A stretch of DNA of 16,185 bases from positions 1-16,185 of the forward strand of contig NZ_QFPF01000063.1 in NCBI RefSeq assembly GCF_003248605.1, in the 5' to 3' direction. The notes under the pieces were generated by a model. It ran no database searches. It was not told the DNA's origin and worked only from the letters and a program-made list of their open reading frames with translations. The position numbers and the translations under genes are program-made. This document shows, in pieces, positions 1-9,216 of the stretch. Positions within the stretch are counted from its first letter, which is position 1, and each line of letters opens with the position of its first letter. Source of the stretch: Microbacterium sp. (lineage in GTDB: Bacteria > Actinomycetota > Actinomycetes > Actinomycetales > Microbacteriaceae).

Positions 1-699
1 CGCGGATACCAGCCCGGTCGTTTCAGCTTCAACGTCAAGGGCGGTCGATGCGAGGCGTGCTCGGGCGATGGCACCATCAAGATCGAGATGAACTTCCTGC
101 CCGACGTCTACGTCGATTGCGAGGTCTGCCACGGCAAGCGTTACAACCGCGACACCCTGGCCGTGCACTACAAGGGCAAGAACATCGCCGAGGTCCTCGA
201 GATGCCGATCGAGGAGGCGGCGGTCTTCTTCGAGCCGATCCAGGCGATCCACCGTTTCCTCAAGACGCTCGTCGACGTCGGGCTGGGGTATGTGCGGCTG
301 GGGCAGTCCGCCACGACGCTCTCGGGCGGCGAGGCCCAGCGTGTCAAGCTCGCCACCGAACTCCAGCGCCGCAGCAACGGCCGCAGCGTCTATGTCCTCG
401 ACGAGCCGACGACGGGTCTGCACTTCGAAGACGTCCGGCGCCTGCTCGACGTGCTGGGCGAGCTCGTCGAGAAGGGCAATACGGTCATCGTCATCGAGCA
501 CAACCTCGACGTCATCAAATCCGCGGACTGGATCATCGACATGGGCCCCGAGGGCGGCTCCGGCGGAGGCCAGGTCGTCGCGACGGGCACACCCGAGCAG
601 GTCGCGCGCGCCGAGGGCAGCCACACGGGGGAGTTTCTCGCCGAGGTGCTCCGACTGCACGAGCAGCGTCGCTCCATCGAGCGGCGCAAGGCGGGCTGA
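1..699 (+). CDS. uvrA: UvrA, excinuclease ABC subunit A (3' part; 5' end lies outside the window)
   Basis: UvrA is the DNA-damage-sensing ATPase of nucleotide excision repair. It works as a dimer, loads UvrB on lesions, and acts in the cytoplasm on DNA. Only the last 232 codons are present, in frame from base 1 to a TGA stop. Numbering from the window start, a zinc module is visible as C17-x2-C20 ... C40-x2-C43. The ABC signature LSGGE lies at 107-111, and a Walker B followed by the D-loop ([10 protein letters not shown]) at 132-141. These are the second zinc finger and the C-terminal half of the second ATPase domain of UvrA. The reading frame is clean. The stop is followed one base later by the uvrC start, so the two are probably co-transcribed. 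The UvrA assignment is very secure; start and total length cannot be judged here. Confidence 0.97.
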   Translation, partial: RGYQPGRFSFNVKGGRCEACSGDGTIKIEMNFLPDVYVDCEVCHGKRYNRDTLAVHYKGKNIAEVLEMPIEEAAVFFEPIQAIHRFLKTLVDVGLGYVRLGQSATTLSGGEAQRVKLATELQRRSNGRSVYVLDEPTTGLHFEDVRRLLDVLGELVEKGNTVIVIEHNLDVIKSADWIIDMGPEGGSGGGQVVATGTPEQVARAEGSHTGEFLAEVLRLHEQRRSIERRKAG

Positions 700-700
700 G

Positions 701-2680
701 GTGGCCGCCGCGCGGGCGACGCGTCCGCAGCTGTCCTATCGCCCCAAGCCCGGCGAGATTCCGACCAATCCCGGCGTCTACCGCTTCCGCGATGCCGGCG
801 GGCGGGTGCTCTACGTCGGCAAGGCCAAGAACCTGCGCGCGCGCTTGAGCAACTACTTCGCGCCCCTGCACACACTGCACGAGCGCACGCGGCGCATGGT
901 CACGACGGCAGCGTCGGTCGAGTGGACGGTCGTCGGCAGCGATGTCGAGGCGCTGCAGTTGGAATACATGTGGATCAAGGAGTTCGATCCGCCGTTCAAT
1001 GTCCGGTATCGCGACGACAAGTCCTACCCGTTCATGGCGATCACCCTCGCCGATGAGGCGCCGCGGGTGATCGTCACCCGCAATCGCCGCATCCCGGGTG
1101 CGAAGTACTTCGGCCCGTACCCCAAGGTGTGGGCTGTGCACGACACGATCGACCAGATGATCAAGGTGTTCCCGATCCGCACGTGCAGCGACGCCAGCTA
1201 CAAGAAGGCGATGCAGACGGGGCGGCCGTGCTTTCCGGGGCAGATCGGCAAGTGCGGCGGCCCATGCTCGATGAAGGTCGGCATCGACGAGCACCGTGCG
1301 ATCGTCGACGACTTCGTGGCCTTCATGGCCGGCGGCGACAAGAGATTCACGACGATGCTCACGGCGCGGATGCGCGAGGCGTCGGCGGCGATGGACTACG
1401 AGTCGGCGGCCTCCTACCGAGACAAGCTGGGAGCGATCGACGCCGTGCTCTCGCGGTCCGCGCTCGTGCTGAGCGAGGATGTCGACGCCGATCTGTTCGG
1501 TGTCGCCGAAGACGAGCTCGCCGCCACGGTCCAGCACTTCACCGTGCGCGGCGGGCGCGTCCGCGGCGTCCGGGCCTCCACCATCGAGAAGGAGCTCGAC
1601 ATCGAGGGCGGCGACCTCATCGACCAGGTGCTCCAGCGGGCGTACGGGGACGCAGCGGCCGCCGACATCCCCCGCCGCGTGCTCGTGCCGACGTTGCCCC
1701 CCGACGCTCAGGAGCTCGAGCAGTGGCTGCGGGAGAAGCGCGACGGCCGGCCCGTCACGATCCAGGTCGCCCAGCGCGGGCGCAAGGCCGAACTGCTCAA
1801 GACCGCGACCCTCAACGCGCAGCAGGCTCTCATGCTGCATAAGACCCGCCGCACGAGCGACTACGTCGCGCGCACGCAGGCGCTGACCGATCTGCAGGAG
1901 GCGCTCGGGCTCGCCGAGGCCCCGCTTCGGATCGAGTGCTTCGACGTGTCGCACCTGGGCGGCACCAACGTCGTCGCGTCGATGGTGGTGTTCGAGGACG
2001 GCCTGCCGCGCAAAGATCAGTACCGATCGTTCTCGATCGCCGAGACGACCGACGACACCGACTCCATCCACCAGGTGCTCACCCGCCGGCTCGCCCACCT
2101 CGACCGACCCGAGGAGAACGAGCCCGAGGACCCTTCGACGCCGCGGCGCAGGCCGCGCTTCGCGTATCCGCCGCAGCTGCTCCTGGTCGACGGCGGGCGA
2201 CCCCAGGTCGAGGCCGCCGCGCGAGCCCTCGCCGACGCAGGCCACGAGGAGATCGCCCTCTGCGGCATCGCCAAGCGCCTCGAGGAGGTCTGGCTGCCCG
2301 GAGAGGAGTATCCGGTGATCCTCCCGCGCACGAGCGAGGCGCTCTATCTGCTGCAGCGGCTGCGCGATGAGGCCCATCGCTTCGCGATCACCCATCAGCG
2401 CAAACGGCGCGGGCGCGACATCCAGAGCGTGCTCGCCGAGGTGCCGGGGCTGGGGGCCGAGCGCATCCGTGTGCTGCTGCGCCACTTCGGATCCGTCGCC
2501 GCCCTGCGCCGCGCCAGCGCCGTCGAGATCACCGAGGTCAAGGGCATCGGTCCCAAACTCGCGCAGAACATCCACGCGCGGCTCGTGGCAGGTGAGGTCG
2601 CATCCGCCGTAGCGCCGGGGGAGGGGGATGCTGCCCCGGCCGATGCCGAACGGCCCCGTGCCGTCGAGTCAGTAGGGTAG
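701..2680 (+). CDS. uvrC: UvrC, excinuclease ABC subunit C
   Basis: UvrC makes both incisions in nucleotide excision repair after UvrB is loaded. The GTG start at 701 gives 659 residues. It lies one base after the uvrA stop, has a purine-rich AAGGCGGG just upstream, and puts the conserved GIY-YIG domain at the expected distance. The reading frame stays open upstream inside uvrA, but that stretch is a shadow. GVY is at 25-27 and YVG at 38-40 (N-terminal nuclease, 3' incision). Four cysteines at 162, 177, 185 and 189 match the iron-sulfur ligand set known from E. coli UvrC. A UVR (UvrB-binding) helix pair lies at about 217-250. The RNase H-like second nuclease has FDVSH at 414-418 and VDGG with D497. 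Tandem helix-hairpin-helix motifs occupy about 575-630. Length and domain order are normal. The last ~30 residues are Ala/Pro-rich and probably disordered. Confidence 0.97.
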   Translation: MAAARATRPQLSYRPKPGEIPTNPGVYRFRDAGGRVLYVGKAKNLRARLSNYFAPLHTLHERTRRMVTTAASVEWTVVGSDVEALQLEYMWIKEFDPPFNVRYRDDKSYPFMAITLADEAPRVIVTRNRRIPGAKYFGPYPKVWAVHDTIDQMIKVFPIRTCSDASYKKAMQTGRPCFPGQIGKCGGPCSMKVGIDEHRAIVDDFVAFMAGGDKRFTTMLTARMREASAAMDYESAASYRDKLGAIDAVLSRSALVLSEDVDADLFGVAEDELAATVQHFTVRGGRVRGVRASTIEKELDIEGGDLIDQVLQRAYGDAAAADIPRRVLVPTLPPDAQELEQWLREKRDGRPVTIQVAQRGRKAELLKTATLNAQQALMLHKTRRTSDYVARTQALTDLQEALGLAEAPLRIECFDVSHLGGTNVVASMVVFEDGLPRKDQYRSFSIAETTDDTDSIHQVLTRRLAHLDRPEENEPEDPSTPRRRPRFAYPPQLLLVDGGRPQVEAAARALADAGHEEIALCGIAKRLEEVWLPGEEYPVILPRTSEALYLLQRLRDEAHRFAITHQRKRRGRDIQSVLAEVPGLGAERIRVLLRHFGSVAALRRASAVEITEVKGIGPKLAQNIHARLVAGEVASAVAPGEGDAAPADAERPRAVESVG

Positions 2681-2715
2681 ACGCGAACATCGGACCGCAA
2701 CCGGATGGGGCGAGG

Positions 2716-3591
2716 GTGGAAACGGACGGCGGCGCGGGCGAGGTCCTGATCGTCACGGGGATGTCGGGCGCCGGGCGCTCGACGGTGGCGAACGCGCTCG
2801 AAGACCTCGACTGGTACGTCGTCGACAACCTGCCGCCTCAGATGCTGCGCCCGCTGCTCGACCTGTCGGGGATGGTCGGCGGCGCGCTGCCGCGGGTCGC
2901 CGCCGTCGTCGACGTCCGCGGGCGCGGTCTCTTCGAGCGATTGCCCGAGGCGATGGGCGCGCTGCGCGAGGGGCGCAAGGTGCGGGTGGTCTTCCTCGAC
3001 GCCTCCGACGAGGTGCTCGTGCGCCGGTTCGAGGCGGTCCGGCGTCCACACCCGCTGCAGGGTGATGGCACGATCCTCGACGGCATCGCGGTCGAGCGCC
3101 GGCGACTGGCCCCGATCCGCGAGAGCGCCGACCTCATCATCGATACGAGCTCGTTCAACATCCATCAGCTCGCCACCACCGTCGGCGAGCTCTTCTCCGA
3201 AGAGGGATCGGCCCGTCACACCGTCACGATCCTGAGCTTCGGGTTCAAGTACGGTCTGCCGCCCGACGCCGATCTGGTCGCCGATATGCGCTTTCTGCCG
3301 AATCCGTTCTGGGAATCGGATCTGCGCCAGCTCACCGGTCAGGACCCGCAGGTGCGCGACTACGTGCTGGCGCAGGCCGGGGCGAGCGAGTTCCTCGATG
3401 CGTATGCGGCATCGCTCTCGCCCGTTCTCGCCGGCTACCAGCGCGAGAACAAGAGGCACTCGACCGTCGCGATCGGCTGCACGGGAGGAAAGCACCGCTC
3501 CGTCGCCATGGCCGGCCAGCTCGCCGAGCGCCTGCGGGAGATCCCGGGTATCGCCGTCCGCGTGAAGCATCGAGATCTGGGTCGCGAGTAA
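2716..3591 (+). CDS. rapZ: RapZ/YvcJ-family P-loop nucleotide-binding protein
   Basis: This 291-residue cytoplasmic protein belongs to the RapZ/YvcJ family. In E. coli RapZ is an RNA-binding adaptor that controls glmS through small RNAs. In Gram-positives YvcJ binds and hydrolyses nucleotides, and the actinobacterial role is less clear. The Walker A loop is at 15-23 (GMSGAGRST, with Arg where Lys is usual), followed by VVDNLPP at about 37-43. The family C-terminal signature GCTGGKHRS is at 254-262. The GTG start at 2716 has a G-rich stretch just upstream and leaves a normal short N-terminus. The next in-frame ATG (2761) lies inside the P-loop and cannot be the start. The gene begins 35 bases after uvrC and ends 43 bases before whiA. 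In most relatives yvcK sits between rapZ and whiA; it is missing here. The family call is firm; the RNA-adaptor function is not assured. Confidence 0.93.
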   Translation: METDGGAGEVLIVTGMSGAGRSTVANALEDLDWYVVDNLPPQMLRPLLDLSGMVGGALPRVAAVVDVRGRGLFERLPEAMGALREGRKVRVVFLDASDEVLVRRFEAVRRPHPLQGDGTILDGIAVERRRLAPIRESADLIIDTSSFNIHQLATTVGELFSEEGSARHTVTILSFGFKYGLPPDADLVADMRFLPNPFWESDLRQLTGQDPQVRDYVLAQAGASEFLDAYAASLSPVLAGYQRENKRHSTVAIGCTGGKHRSVAMAGQLAERLREIPGIAVRVKHRDLGRE

Positions 3592-3624
3592 GCTAGGGAG
3601 GTTCCCCACCCGTCTTCCCGATCC

Positions 3625-3630
3625 GAGGAG
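3625..3630 (+). promoter_or_regulatory. Ribosome binding site of whiA
   Basis: GAGGAG lies four bases before the GTG at 3635. It fixes that codon as the whiA start. Confidence 0.7.
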
Positions 3631-3634
3631 AGCC

Positions 3635-4615
3635 GTGCCACTCACCGCCGACGTCAAGGCCGAGCTCATGTCGATCCGCGACGCGCGGCCCTCGTCCCGC
3701 GTCGCCGAGGTCACCGCCCTGCTGCGATTCTCCGGCGGTCTGCACTCGATCGCCGGGCGCATGGCGATCGAAGCCGAACTGGACTCCGAGGCGCTTGCGC
3801 GTCGCGCGGCGCGCGACATCATCGAGATCTACGGCGTGCGTCCCGAGCTCGGACACGTCCAGGCCTCCTCGTCGCGTCAGGAGGGGCACTTCGTCGTGCG
3901 CGTGCGCGAAGGCGGCGAGACGCTCGCCCGCCAGACGGGCCTTCTCGATCAGCGGCGCCGGCCCGTGCGGGGCCTGCCGAACAAGCTCACGACGGGTTCG
4001 CGAGACGATCTCGCGGCCGTCTGGCGCGGAGCATTCCTCGCCGGTGGCACCCTGACCGACCCGGGACGCTCCGCGGCGCTCGAGGTGACCTGCCCCTCGT
4101 CGGAGGCCGCCATGGCGCTCGTGGGAGCCGCACATCGCCTCGGGGTGGCGGCGAAGGCCCGAGAGGTGCGCGGCGTGCACCGCGTGGTCGTCCGCGATGG
4201 CGAGGCGATCCGTGCCGTCCTTCACCTCATGGGCGCGCAACGCGCGGCGGGGGAGTGGGAGCAGCTGCGCCAGCGCCGGGAGGTGCGCGCCGGGGTCAAC
4301 CGCCTGGTCAACTTCGACGATGCCAACCTGCGCCGATCCGCGCAGGCCGCCGTCGCCGCCTGCGCCCGCGTCGAGAGGGCACTCGAGATCCTCGGTCCCG
4401 GCATCCCCGATCATCTCCGCGAGGCCGGCGAACTGCGCCTGGCGCACCGCGAGGCGAGCCTCGACGAGCTCGGTCATCACGCCGACCCGCCGCTGACGAA
4501 GGATGCCGTCGCGGGCCGCATCCGCCGCCTCCTGGCCATGGCCGACAAACGCGCCGAAGAAGAGGGCCTGCCGGGTACCGACGCGGGCATCCCCGCCGAC
4601 ATAGACGCCGGCTGA
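3635..4615 (+). CDS. whiA: WhiA, sporulation/cell-division transcription regulator
   Basis: WhiA is a DNA-binding regulator. In Streptomyces it works with WhiB to switch on sporulation septation genes, and in Bacillus its homologue YvcL affects division and chromosome segregation. The GTG start at 3635 gives 326 residues, the normal size. The N-terminal and central parts form the degenerate LAGLIDADG homing-endonuclease-like fold; the relic motif FLAGGTL begins at residue 134, and WhiA proteins are not nucleases. The C-terminal helix-turn-helix spans about 269-315 and contains the family hallmark [18 protein letters not shown] short acidic tail follows. It lies 43 bases after rapZ, probably in the same transcript. 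In a likely non-sporulating organism a role in division or growth control is more plausible than sporulation; that is inference. Confidence 0.96.
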   Translation: MPLTADVKAELMSIRDARPSSRVAEVTALLRFSGGLHSIAGRMAIEAELDSEALARRAARDIIEIYGVRPELGHVQASSSRQEGHFVVRVREGGETLARQTGLLDQRRRPVRGLPNKLTTGSRDDLAAVWRGAFLAGGTLTDPGRSAALEVTCPSSEAAMALVGAAHRLGVAAKAREVRGVHRVVVRDGEAIRAVLHLMGAQRAAGEWEQLRQRREVRAGVNRLVNFDDANLRRSAQAAVAACARVERALEILGPGIPDHLREAGELRLAHREASLDELGHHADPPLTKDAVAGRIRRLLAMADKRAEEEGLPGTDAGIPADIDAG

Positions 4616-4724
4616 TCCGGCCGCGCAGGGAAGTCAAGGGCCCGTCCGCCGCGTTACCCGTCACTAGGATGAAAACGTCATCCTCGCCGTGCGAAGGCGC
4701 GGCACCGACAGGAAGAAAGCGAAT
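4616..4724 (+). promoter_or_regulatory. sodA upstream region with a 7-bp palindrome and a possible -10 box
   Basis: This 109-base gap holds the likely sodA promoter. TAGGAT at 4665-4670 fits the loose actinobacterial -10 consensus TAnnnT; I see no clear -35. Overlapping it is a perfect inverted repeat, AGGATGA (4666-4672) and TCATCCT (4678-4684), with a 5-base spacer. It could be an operator at the promoter or a small RNA hairpin. AGGAAG at 4710-4715 is the Shine-Dalgarno for the ATG at 4725. A weak 5-bp hairpin (4607-4621) spans the whiA stop but lacks a U-tract. Confidence 0.4.
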
Positions 4725-5351
4725 ATGGCGACCTACACACTGCCCGATCTGCCCTACGACTACGCGGCACTCGAGCCGCACATCAGCGCGACGATCATGC
4801 AGCTGCACCACGACAAGCACCACCAGGCGTACGTCACCGGCGCGAACACGGCGCTGGAGCAGCTGGCCGAGGCCCGCGACAAGGGGGACTTCGCCAACAT
4901 CAACAAGCTGGAGAAGGACCTCGCCTTCAACCTGGGCGGCCACACCAACCACTCCATTTTCTGGACCAACCTCTCGCCCGAGGGCGGCGACAAGCCGACC
5001 GGTGAGCTCGAGTCGGCCATCACCGACAACTTCGGCTCGTTCGACAAGTTCACGGCCCACTTCAGCGCGGCCGCGCTGGGTGTGCAGGGTTCCGGCTGGG
5101 CCGGCCTGTTCTGGGACTCCATCGGCCAGAACCTGATCATCCAGCAGTTCTTCGACCAGCAGGCGCAGTTCGCCGCCGGCACCGTCCCGCTGCTGCTGCT
5201 CGATGTCTGGGAGCACGCGTACTACCTCGACTACAAGAACGTCCGGGCGGACTACGTCAAGGCGTTCTGGAACATCGCGAACTGGGCGGACGTGCAGTCG
5301 CGCTTCGAGATCGCCCGTGAGAAGACGACGGGTCTGCTGGTAGGGTCTTGA
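4725..5351 (+). CDS. sodA: Superoxide dismutase, Mn/Fe family (probably Mn)
   Basis: SodA converts superoxide to oxygen and hydrogen peroxide. It has 208 residues and no signal peptide, so it is probably cytosolic. The ATG at 4725 is chosen because AGGAAG lies nine bases upstream and the protein then starts [13 protein letters not shown], as in the family. A frame extension back to 4689 has no support. The metal ligands are H28 (in LHHDKHH), H76 (in GGHTNHS), D160 and H164 (in [11 protein letters not shown]). GG before the second histidine, and Gln (about 145) at the position that is His in the iron enzyme of M. tuberculosis, point to manganese rather than iron. That is inference from family knowledge. 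It is flanked by its own probable promoter and a strong hairpin, so it looks monocistronic. Its place between whiA and gap differs from mycobacteria. Confidence 0.96.
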   Translation: MATYTLPDLPYDYAALEPHISATIMQLHHDKHHQAYVTGANTALEQLAEARDKGDFANINKLEKDLAFNLGGHTNHSIFWTNLSPEGGDKPTGELESAITDNFGSFDKFTAHFSAAALGVQGSGWAGLFWDSIGQNLIIQQFFDQQAQFAAGTVPLLLLDVWEHAYYLDYKNVRADYVKAFWNIANWADVQSRFEIAREKTTGLLVGS

Positions 5352-5357
5352 CGAGGT

Positions 5358-5403
5358 GAGGATGCCTCGGGGCCCTCGCTTCGGTGAGGGCTCCGGCATC
5401 CTC
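5358..5403 (+). terminator. Strong hairpin terminator after sodA
   Basis: Bases 5358-5366 pair with 5395-5403 (9 bp). After a 2-base bulge (5367-5368), bases 5369-5379 pair with 5384-5394, with two G-U pairs. The stem of about 20 bp is closed by a C(UUCG)G tetraloop at 5379-5384. Only a weak pyrimidine run (CTCTTCTCC) follows, as is common in GC-rich actinobacteria. It starts seven bases after the sodA stop. Confidence 0.75.
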
Positions 5404-6487
<1,084 letters not shown>

Positions 6488-6495
6488 ACCGCGTC

Positions 6496-7713
6496 ATGGC
6501 TCTGCGCACCCTCGAATCCCTGGGTTCGCTCGCAGGCAAGCGCGTCATCGTCCGTTGTGACCTGAACGTCCCGTTGAAGGACGGCGTCATCACGGACGAT
6601 GGCCGCGTGCGCGCGTCGCTCCCCACGCTCAACGCCCTCATCCAGCAGGGCGCGCGTCTTGTGGTCTGCTCCCACCTCGGGCGGCCCGACGGCGCACCCG
6701 ACCCGGCCTACAGTCTCGCCCCCGTCGCGCAGCGCCTGTCCGAGCTGCTCGGCAAGCCCGTGGCGTTCGCGCGGGACACGGTCGGCGAGTCCGCCCACGA
6801 GGCGGTCGCCGCGCTCGAGAACGGCGACGTCGCGGTGATCGAGAATCTCCGCTTCAGCCCGGGCGAGACCTCGAAGGACGACGCCGTGCGCACCGCCTTC
6901 GCCGGTGAGCTCGCGCAGCTCGGCGACGCACTGGTTTCGGACGGCTTCGGTGTTGTGCACCGCAAGCAGGCGAGCGTCTTCGACCTGGCGCAGATCTTGC
7001 CCTCGTCAGCCGGTCTGCTGATCGCCGCCGAGCTCCAGGTGCTCGACCGCCTGACCGAGACACCCGAGCGTCCCTACACGGTCGTCCTCGGCGGCTCCAA
7101 GGTCAGCGACAAACTCGGCGTCATCTCGCACCTGCTTCCGCGGGTCGACCGCCTGCTCGTCGGCGGCGGCATGATGTTCACCTTCCTTGCGGCACAGGGC
7201 CACAGGGTGGGCGCAAGCCTGCTCGAGGTCGACCAGCTCGACGTGGTGCGCGGCTACATCGAGGCGGCGAAGGAGCGCGGCGTGGAGCTCGTGCTCCCCA
7301 CCGACGCGGTCGTGGCCTCGCGGTTCGCCGCCGATGCCGAGCACGTGATCGCGCCGGCGGACGCTCTCGAAGACACCGCCTTCGGTGCCTCCGGCCTCGG
7401 GCTCGACATCGGGCCGCAGACGGCCGCGGCGTTCGCCGAGGCGATCCGCGGCAGCCGTACGGTGTTCTGGAACGGCCCGATGGGCGTGTTCGAGATGCCG
7501 GCGTTCGCCGCAGGCACCAAGGCGGTCGCGCAGGCGCTCACCGACGTCGACGGGCTCTCCGTCGTCGGCGGCGGCGACTCGGCGGCCGCGGTACGACAGC
7601 TCGGCTTCTCGGACGATCGATTCGGCCACATCTCGACGGGTGGAGGCGCAAGCCTCGAATTCCTCGAGGGCAAGAAGCTCCCCGGACTGGAGGTCCTCGG
7701 ATGGCAGCAGTGA
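6496..7713 (+). CDS. pgk: Phosphoglycerate kinase
   Basis: Pgk transfers phosphate from 1,3-bisphosphoglycerate to ADP, the first ATP-yielding step of glycolysis. The ATG at 6496 gives 405 residues and the normal N-terminus. The frame is open far upstream inside gap, but that is a high-GC shadow. No convincing Shine-Dalgarno precedes the start, so translation probably depends on ribosomes finishing gap eight bases earlier. RCDLNVP at 20-26 and SHLGRP at 59-64 bind 3-phosphoglycerate. GGSKVSDK at 199-206 and GGGDS at 358-362 belong to the nucleotide-binding half. [13 protein letters not shown] is the usual actinobacterial form of the mid-protein motif. Its last 13 bases overlap tpiA. Confidence 0.98.
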   Translation: MALRTLESLGSLAGKRVIVRCDLNVPLKDGVITDDGRVRASLPTLNALIQQGARLVVCSHLGRPDGAPDPAYSLAPVAQRLSELLGKPVAFARDTVGESAHEAVAALENGDVAVIENLRFSPGETSKDDAVRTAFAGELAQLGDALVSDGFGVVHRKQASVFDLAQILPSSAGLLIAAELQVLDRLTETPERPYTVVLGGSKVSDKLGVISHLLPRVDRLLVGGGMMFTFLAAQGHRVGASLLEVDQLDVVRGYIEAAKERGVELVLPTDAVVASRFAADAEHVIAPADALEDTAFGASGLGLDIGPQTAAAFAEAIRGSRTVFWNGPMGVFEMPAFAAGTKAVAQALTDVDGLSVVGGGDSAAAVRQLGFSDDRFGHISTGGGASLEFLEGKKLPGLEVLGWQQ

Positions 7714-8492
7714 CCAGAACACCGCTCATCGCCGGCAACTGGAAGATGAACCTCGATCACCAGCAGGCGATCGCGCTCGTCCAGAAGCTCGACTGGGCGC
7801 TCAAGGACGCCAAGCATGAAAACGGCTCCGTCGAGGTGGCACTCTTCCCGCCCTTCACCGATCTGCGCAGCGTGCAGACGCTCATCGCGGCAGACAAGAT
7901 CTCGTTCGCGCTCGGAGCCCAGGACCTCTCGGTCCACGACTCCGGCGCATACACGGGTGAGATCTCGGGGCAGTTCCTCGCGAAGCTCGACTGCCGATAC
8001 GTCATCATCGGCCATTCCGAGCGTCGTCAGTACCACGACGAGACGGATGCTGTCGTGGCCGCCAAGACGAAGGCTGCGCTGCGTCACGGGCTCGTCCCCG
8101 TGATCTGCGTCGGCGAGACGGCCGAGGACCTCGAGAAGCACGGCGCGAGCGCCGTTCCCGTCGCGCAGCTCGAGGCGGCGCTCGAGGGTATGGCGCCGGG
8201 CGCCGACATCGTCGTGGCGTACGAGCCCGTCTGGGCTATCGGCTCGGGCCAGGCGGCGACGCCCGAGCAGGCGCAGCAGGTGTGTGCCCCGCTCCGTGCC
8301 GTCGTCGCCGACAAGCTCGGCGCCGATGCGGCTGCGGCCACGCGAGTGCTCTACGGCGGATCGGTCGGTGCGTCCAACATCGCCGGTTTCATGCGCGAGC
8401 CCGACGTCGACGGAGCGCTCGTCGGTGGGGCGAGCCTGAAGGTCGACGACTTCGCCGCGATCATCCGCTTCCAGAAGCACGTCGGAGTCTAG
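7701..8492 (+). CDS. tpiA: Triosephosphate isomerase
   Basis: TpiA interconverts dihydroxyacetone phosphate and glyceraldehyde-3-phosphate. It is a TIM barrel of 263 residues, normal for actinobacteria. Two starts are possible: ATG at 7701 and GTG at 7710. The ATG is preferred because GGAGG (7689-7693) lies seven bases before it and 16 before the GTG. This makes a 13-base overlap with the pgk end. Catalytic residues are N13 and K15 in AGNWKMN, H105 in IIGHSERR and E175 in AYEPVWAIG. The phosphate-binding YGGSV lies near the C-terminus. It ends the glycolytic trio gap-pgk-tpiA; the pyruvate-side genes eno and pyk are not here. Confidence 0.98.
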   Translation: MAAVTRTPLIAGNWKMNLDHQQAIALVQKLDWALKDAKHENGSVEVALFPPFTDLRSVQTLIAADKISFALGAQDLSVHDSGAYTGEISGQFLAKLDCRYVIIGHSERRQYHDETDAVVAAKTKAALRHGLVPVICVGETAEDLEKHGASAVPVAQLEAALEGMAPGADIVVAYEPVWAIGSGQAATPEQAQQVCAPLRAVVADKLGADAAAATRVLYGGSVGASNIAGFMREPDVDGALVGGASLKVDDFAAIIRFQKHVGV

Positions 8493-8554
8493 GCCCCCGC
8501 CTATACTGGAGGACTGTGCGCCCGAGGCCCGGGCGCTGTGAAAGGCATCTCACT
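8493..8554 (+). promoter_or_regulatory. Possible secG promoter and leader hairpin
   Basis: TATACT at 8502-8507 is a good -10 hexamer in otherwise very GC-rich DNA; no clear -35 is seen. Downstream a perfect 7-bp stem pairs 8518-8524 with 8530-8536 around a 5-base loop. It would sit near the 5' end of such a transcript, or act as a weak terminator of the tpiA message. GAAAGG at 8540-8545 is the secG Shine-Dalgarno. Confidence 0.4.
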
Positions 8555-8803
8555 GTGCAGATCATCGAATTCGTGCTGCAGGTGATCCTCGGGATCACGA
8601 GTCTGCTGCTGACCCTGCTGATCCTTCTGCACAAGGGACGCGGCGGTGGGCTCTCCGACATGTTCGGCGGCGGAATGACCTCGTCGCTGGGTTCTTCGGG
8701 TCTGGCAGAGCGCAACCTCAACCGGTTCACCATCGTCCTCGCACTGACGTGGTTCTCCTCCGTCGTGGCCCTCGGGCTCATCACCAAATTCCAGGGACTG
8801 TAA
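8555..8803 (+). CDS. secG: SecG, preprotein translocase subunit
   Basis: SecG is the small accessory subunit of the SecYEG protein export channel in the cytoplasmic membrane. The GTG start at 8555 gives 82 residues, the family size, with GAAAGG nine bases upstream. The longer frame reading back into tpiA is not used. Two membrane segments are visible: about 3-25 (ending LLLTLLILLHKG) and about 58-77 (FTIVLALTWFSSVVALGLIT). A Gly-rich loop with GRGGGLSDMFGGG lies between them and is the SecG signature. Position after tpiA is conserved in many actinobacteria. rbpA follows after four bases. Confidence 0.95.
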   Translation: MQIIEFVLQVILGITSLLLTLLILLHKGRGGGLSDMFGGGMTSSLGSSGLAERNLNRFTIVLALTWFSSVVALGLITKFQGL

Positions 8804-8807
8804 GAAC

Positions 8808-9161
8808 ATGGCGACAGGCGGCAACGCGATCCGCGGCACCCGAGTCGGTGCCGGACCGATGGGCGAACAGGACCACGGGTACCACGCAGAGCGTGTCGCC
8901 GTGTCGTACTGGGATGCGCTGGGCAACGAGACGGTGCGATACTTCGCGGCGGGAATCCCCGAGGAGGAGATCCCCGACACGATCGACAGCCCGCACTCCG
9001 GTCTCCCCGCGGGACGCGACAAGGAGAACCCGCCGGCCCTCGCCAAGACCGAGCCGTACAAGACCCACCTGGCATACGTGAAGGAACGACGTACCGACGA
9101 AGAGGCGGCGCAGCTCCTCGATGACGCCCTGCGTCAGCTCCGCGAGCGTCGCGGCCAGTAA
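8808..9161 (+). CDS. rbpA: RbpA, RNA polymerase-binding transcription activator
   Basis: RbpA is an actinobacteria-specific protein that binds RNA polymerase and group 1/2 sigma factors and stabilises the open promoter complex. The 117-residue product shows the family layout. The N-terminal tail contains GNAIRGTRVGAG (about 5-16), followed by a small core domain. Then come the basic linker and C-terminal sigma-interaction region with IPDTIDSPHSGLPAGRDKENPP (about 55-76), and a charged helical end. There is no cysteine, so the zinc site seen in some homologues is absent; zinc-free RbpA proteins are known. The ATG lies four bases after the secG stop, so the two are probably translated from one message. 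It is the last plus-strand gene before the convergent operon. Confidence 0.95.
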   Translation: MATGGNAIRGTRVGAGPMGEQDHGYHAERVAVSYWDALGNETVRYFAAGIPEEEIPDTIDSPHSGLPAGRDKENPPALAKTEPYKTHLAYVKERRTDEEAAQLLDDALRQLRERRGQ

Positions 9162-9186
9162 CCGACCACCGCGAACAAAACGGAAA

Positions 9187-9216
9187 GACCCCGGCTGACC
9201 TCGGTCAGTCGGGGTC
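9187..9216. terminator. Shared convergent terminator between rbpA and pgl
   Basis: GACCCCG (9187-9193) pairs with CGGGGTC (9210-9216), G9194 with T9209 as a wobble, and CTGAC (9195-9199) with GTCAG (9204-9208). This leaves a CTCG loop and a 13-bp stem. On the minus strand it is followed by a T-rich run (complement of about 9173-9186), so it is a good intrinsic terminator for the pgl operon. For rbpA the trailing sequence is less U-rich. The pgl stop codon (9205-9207) lies inside the stem. Confidence 0.8.

Noticed and set aside
533..2575. A 680-codon open frame on the minus strand across uvrC
   Set aside because: It is antisense to a full set of UvrC motifs, has low-complexity Arg/Ala/Gly/Asp-rich content and shows no family signature. 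It is a high-GC shadow.
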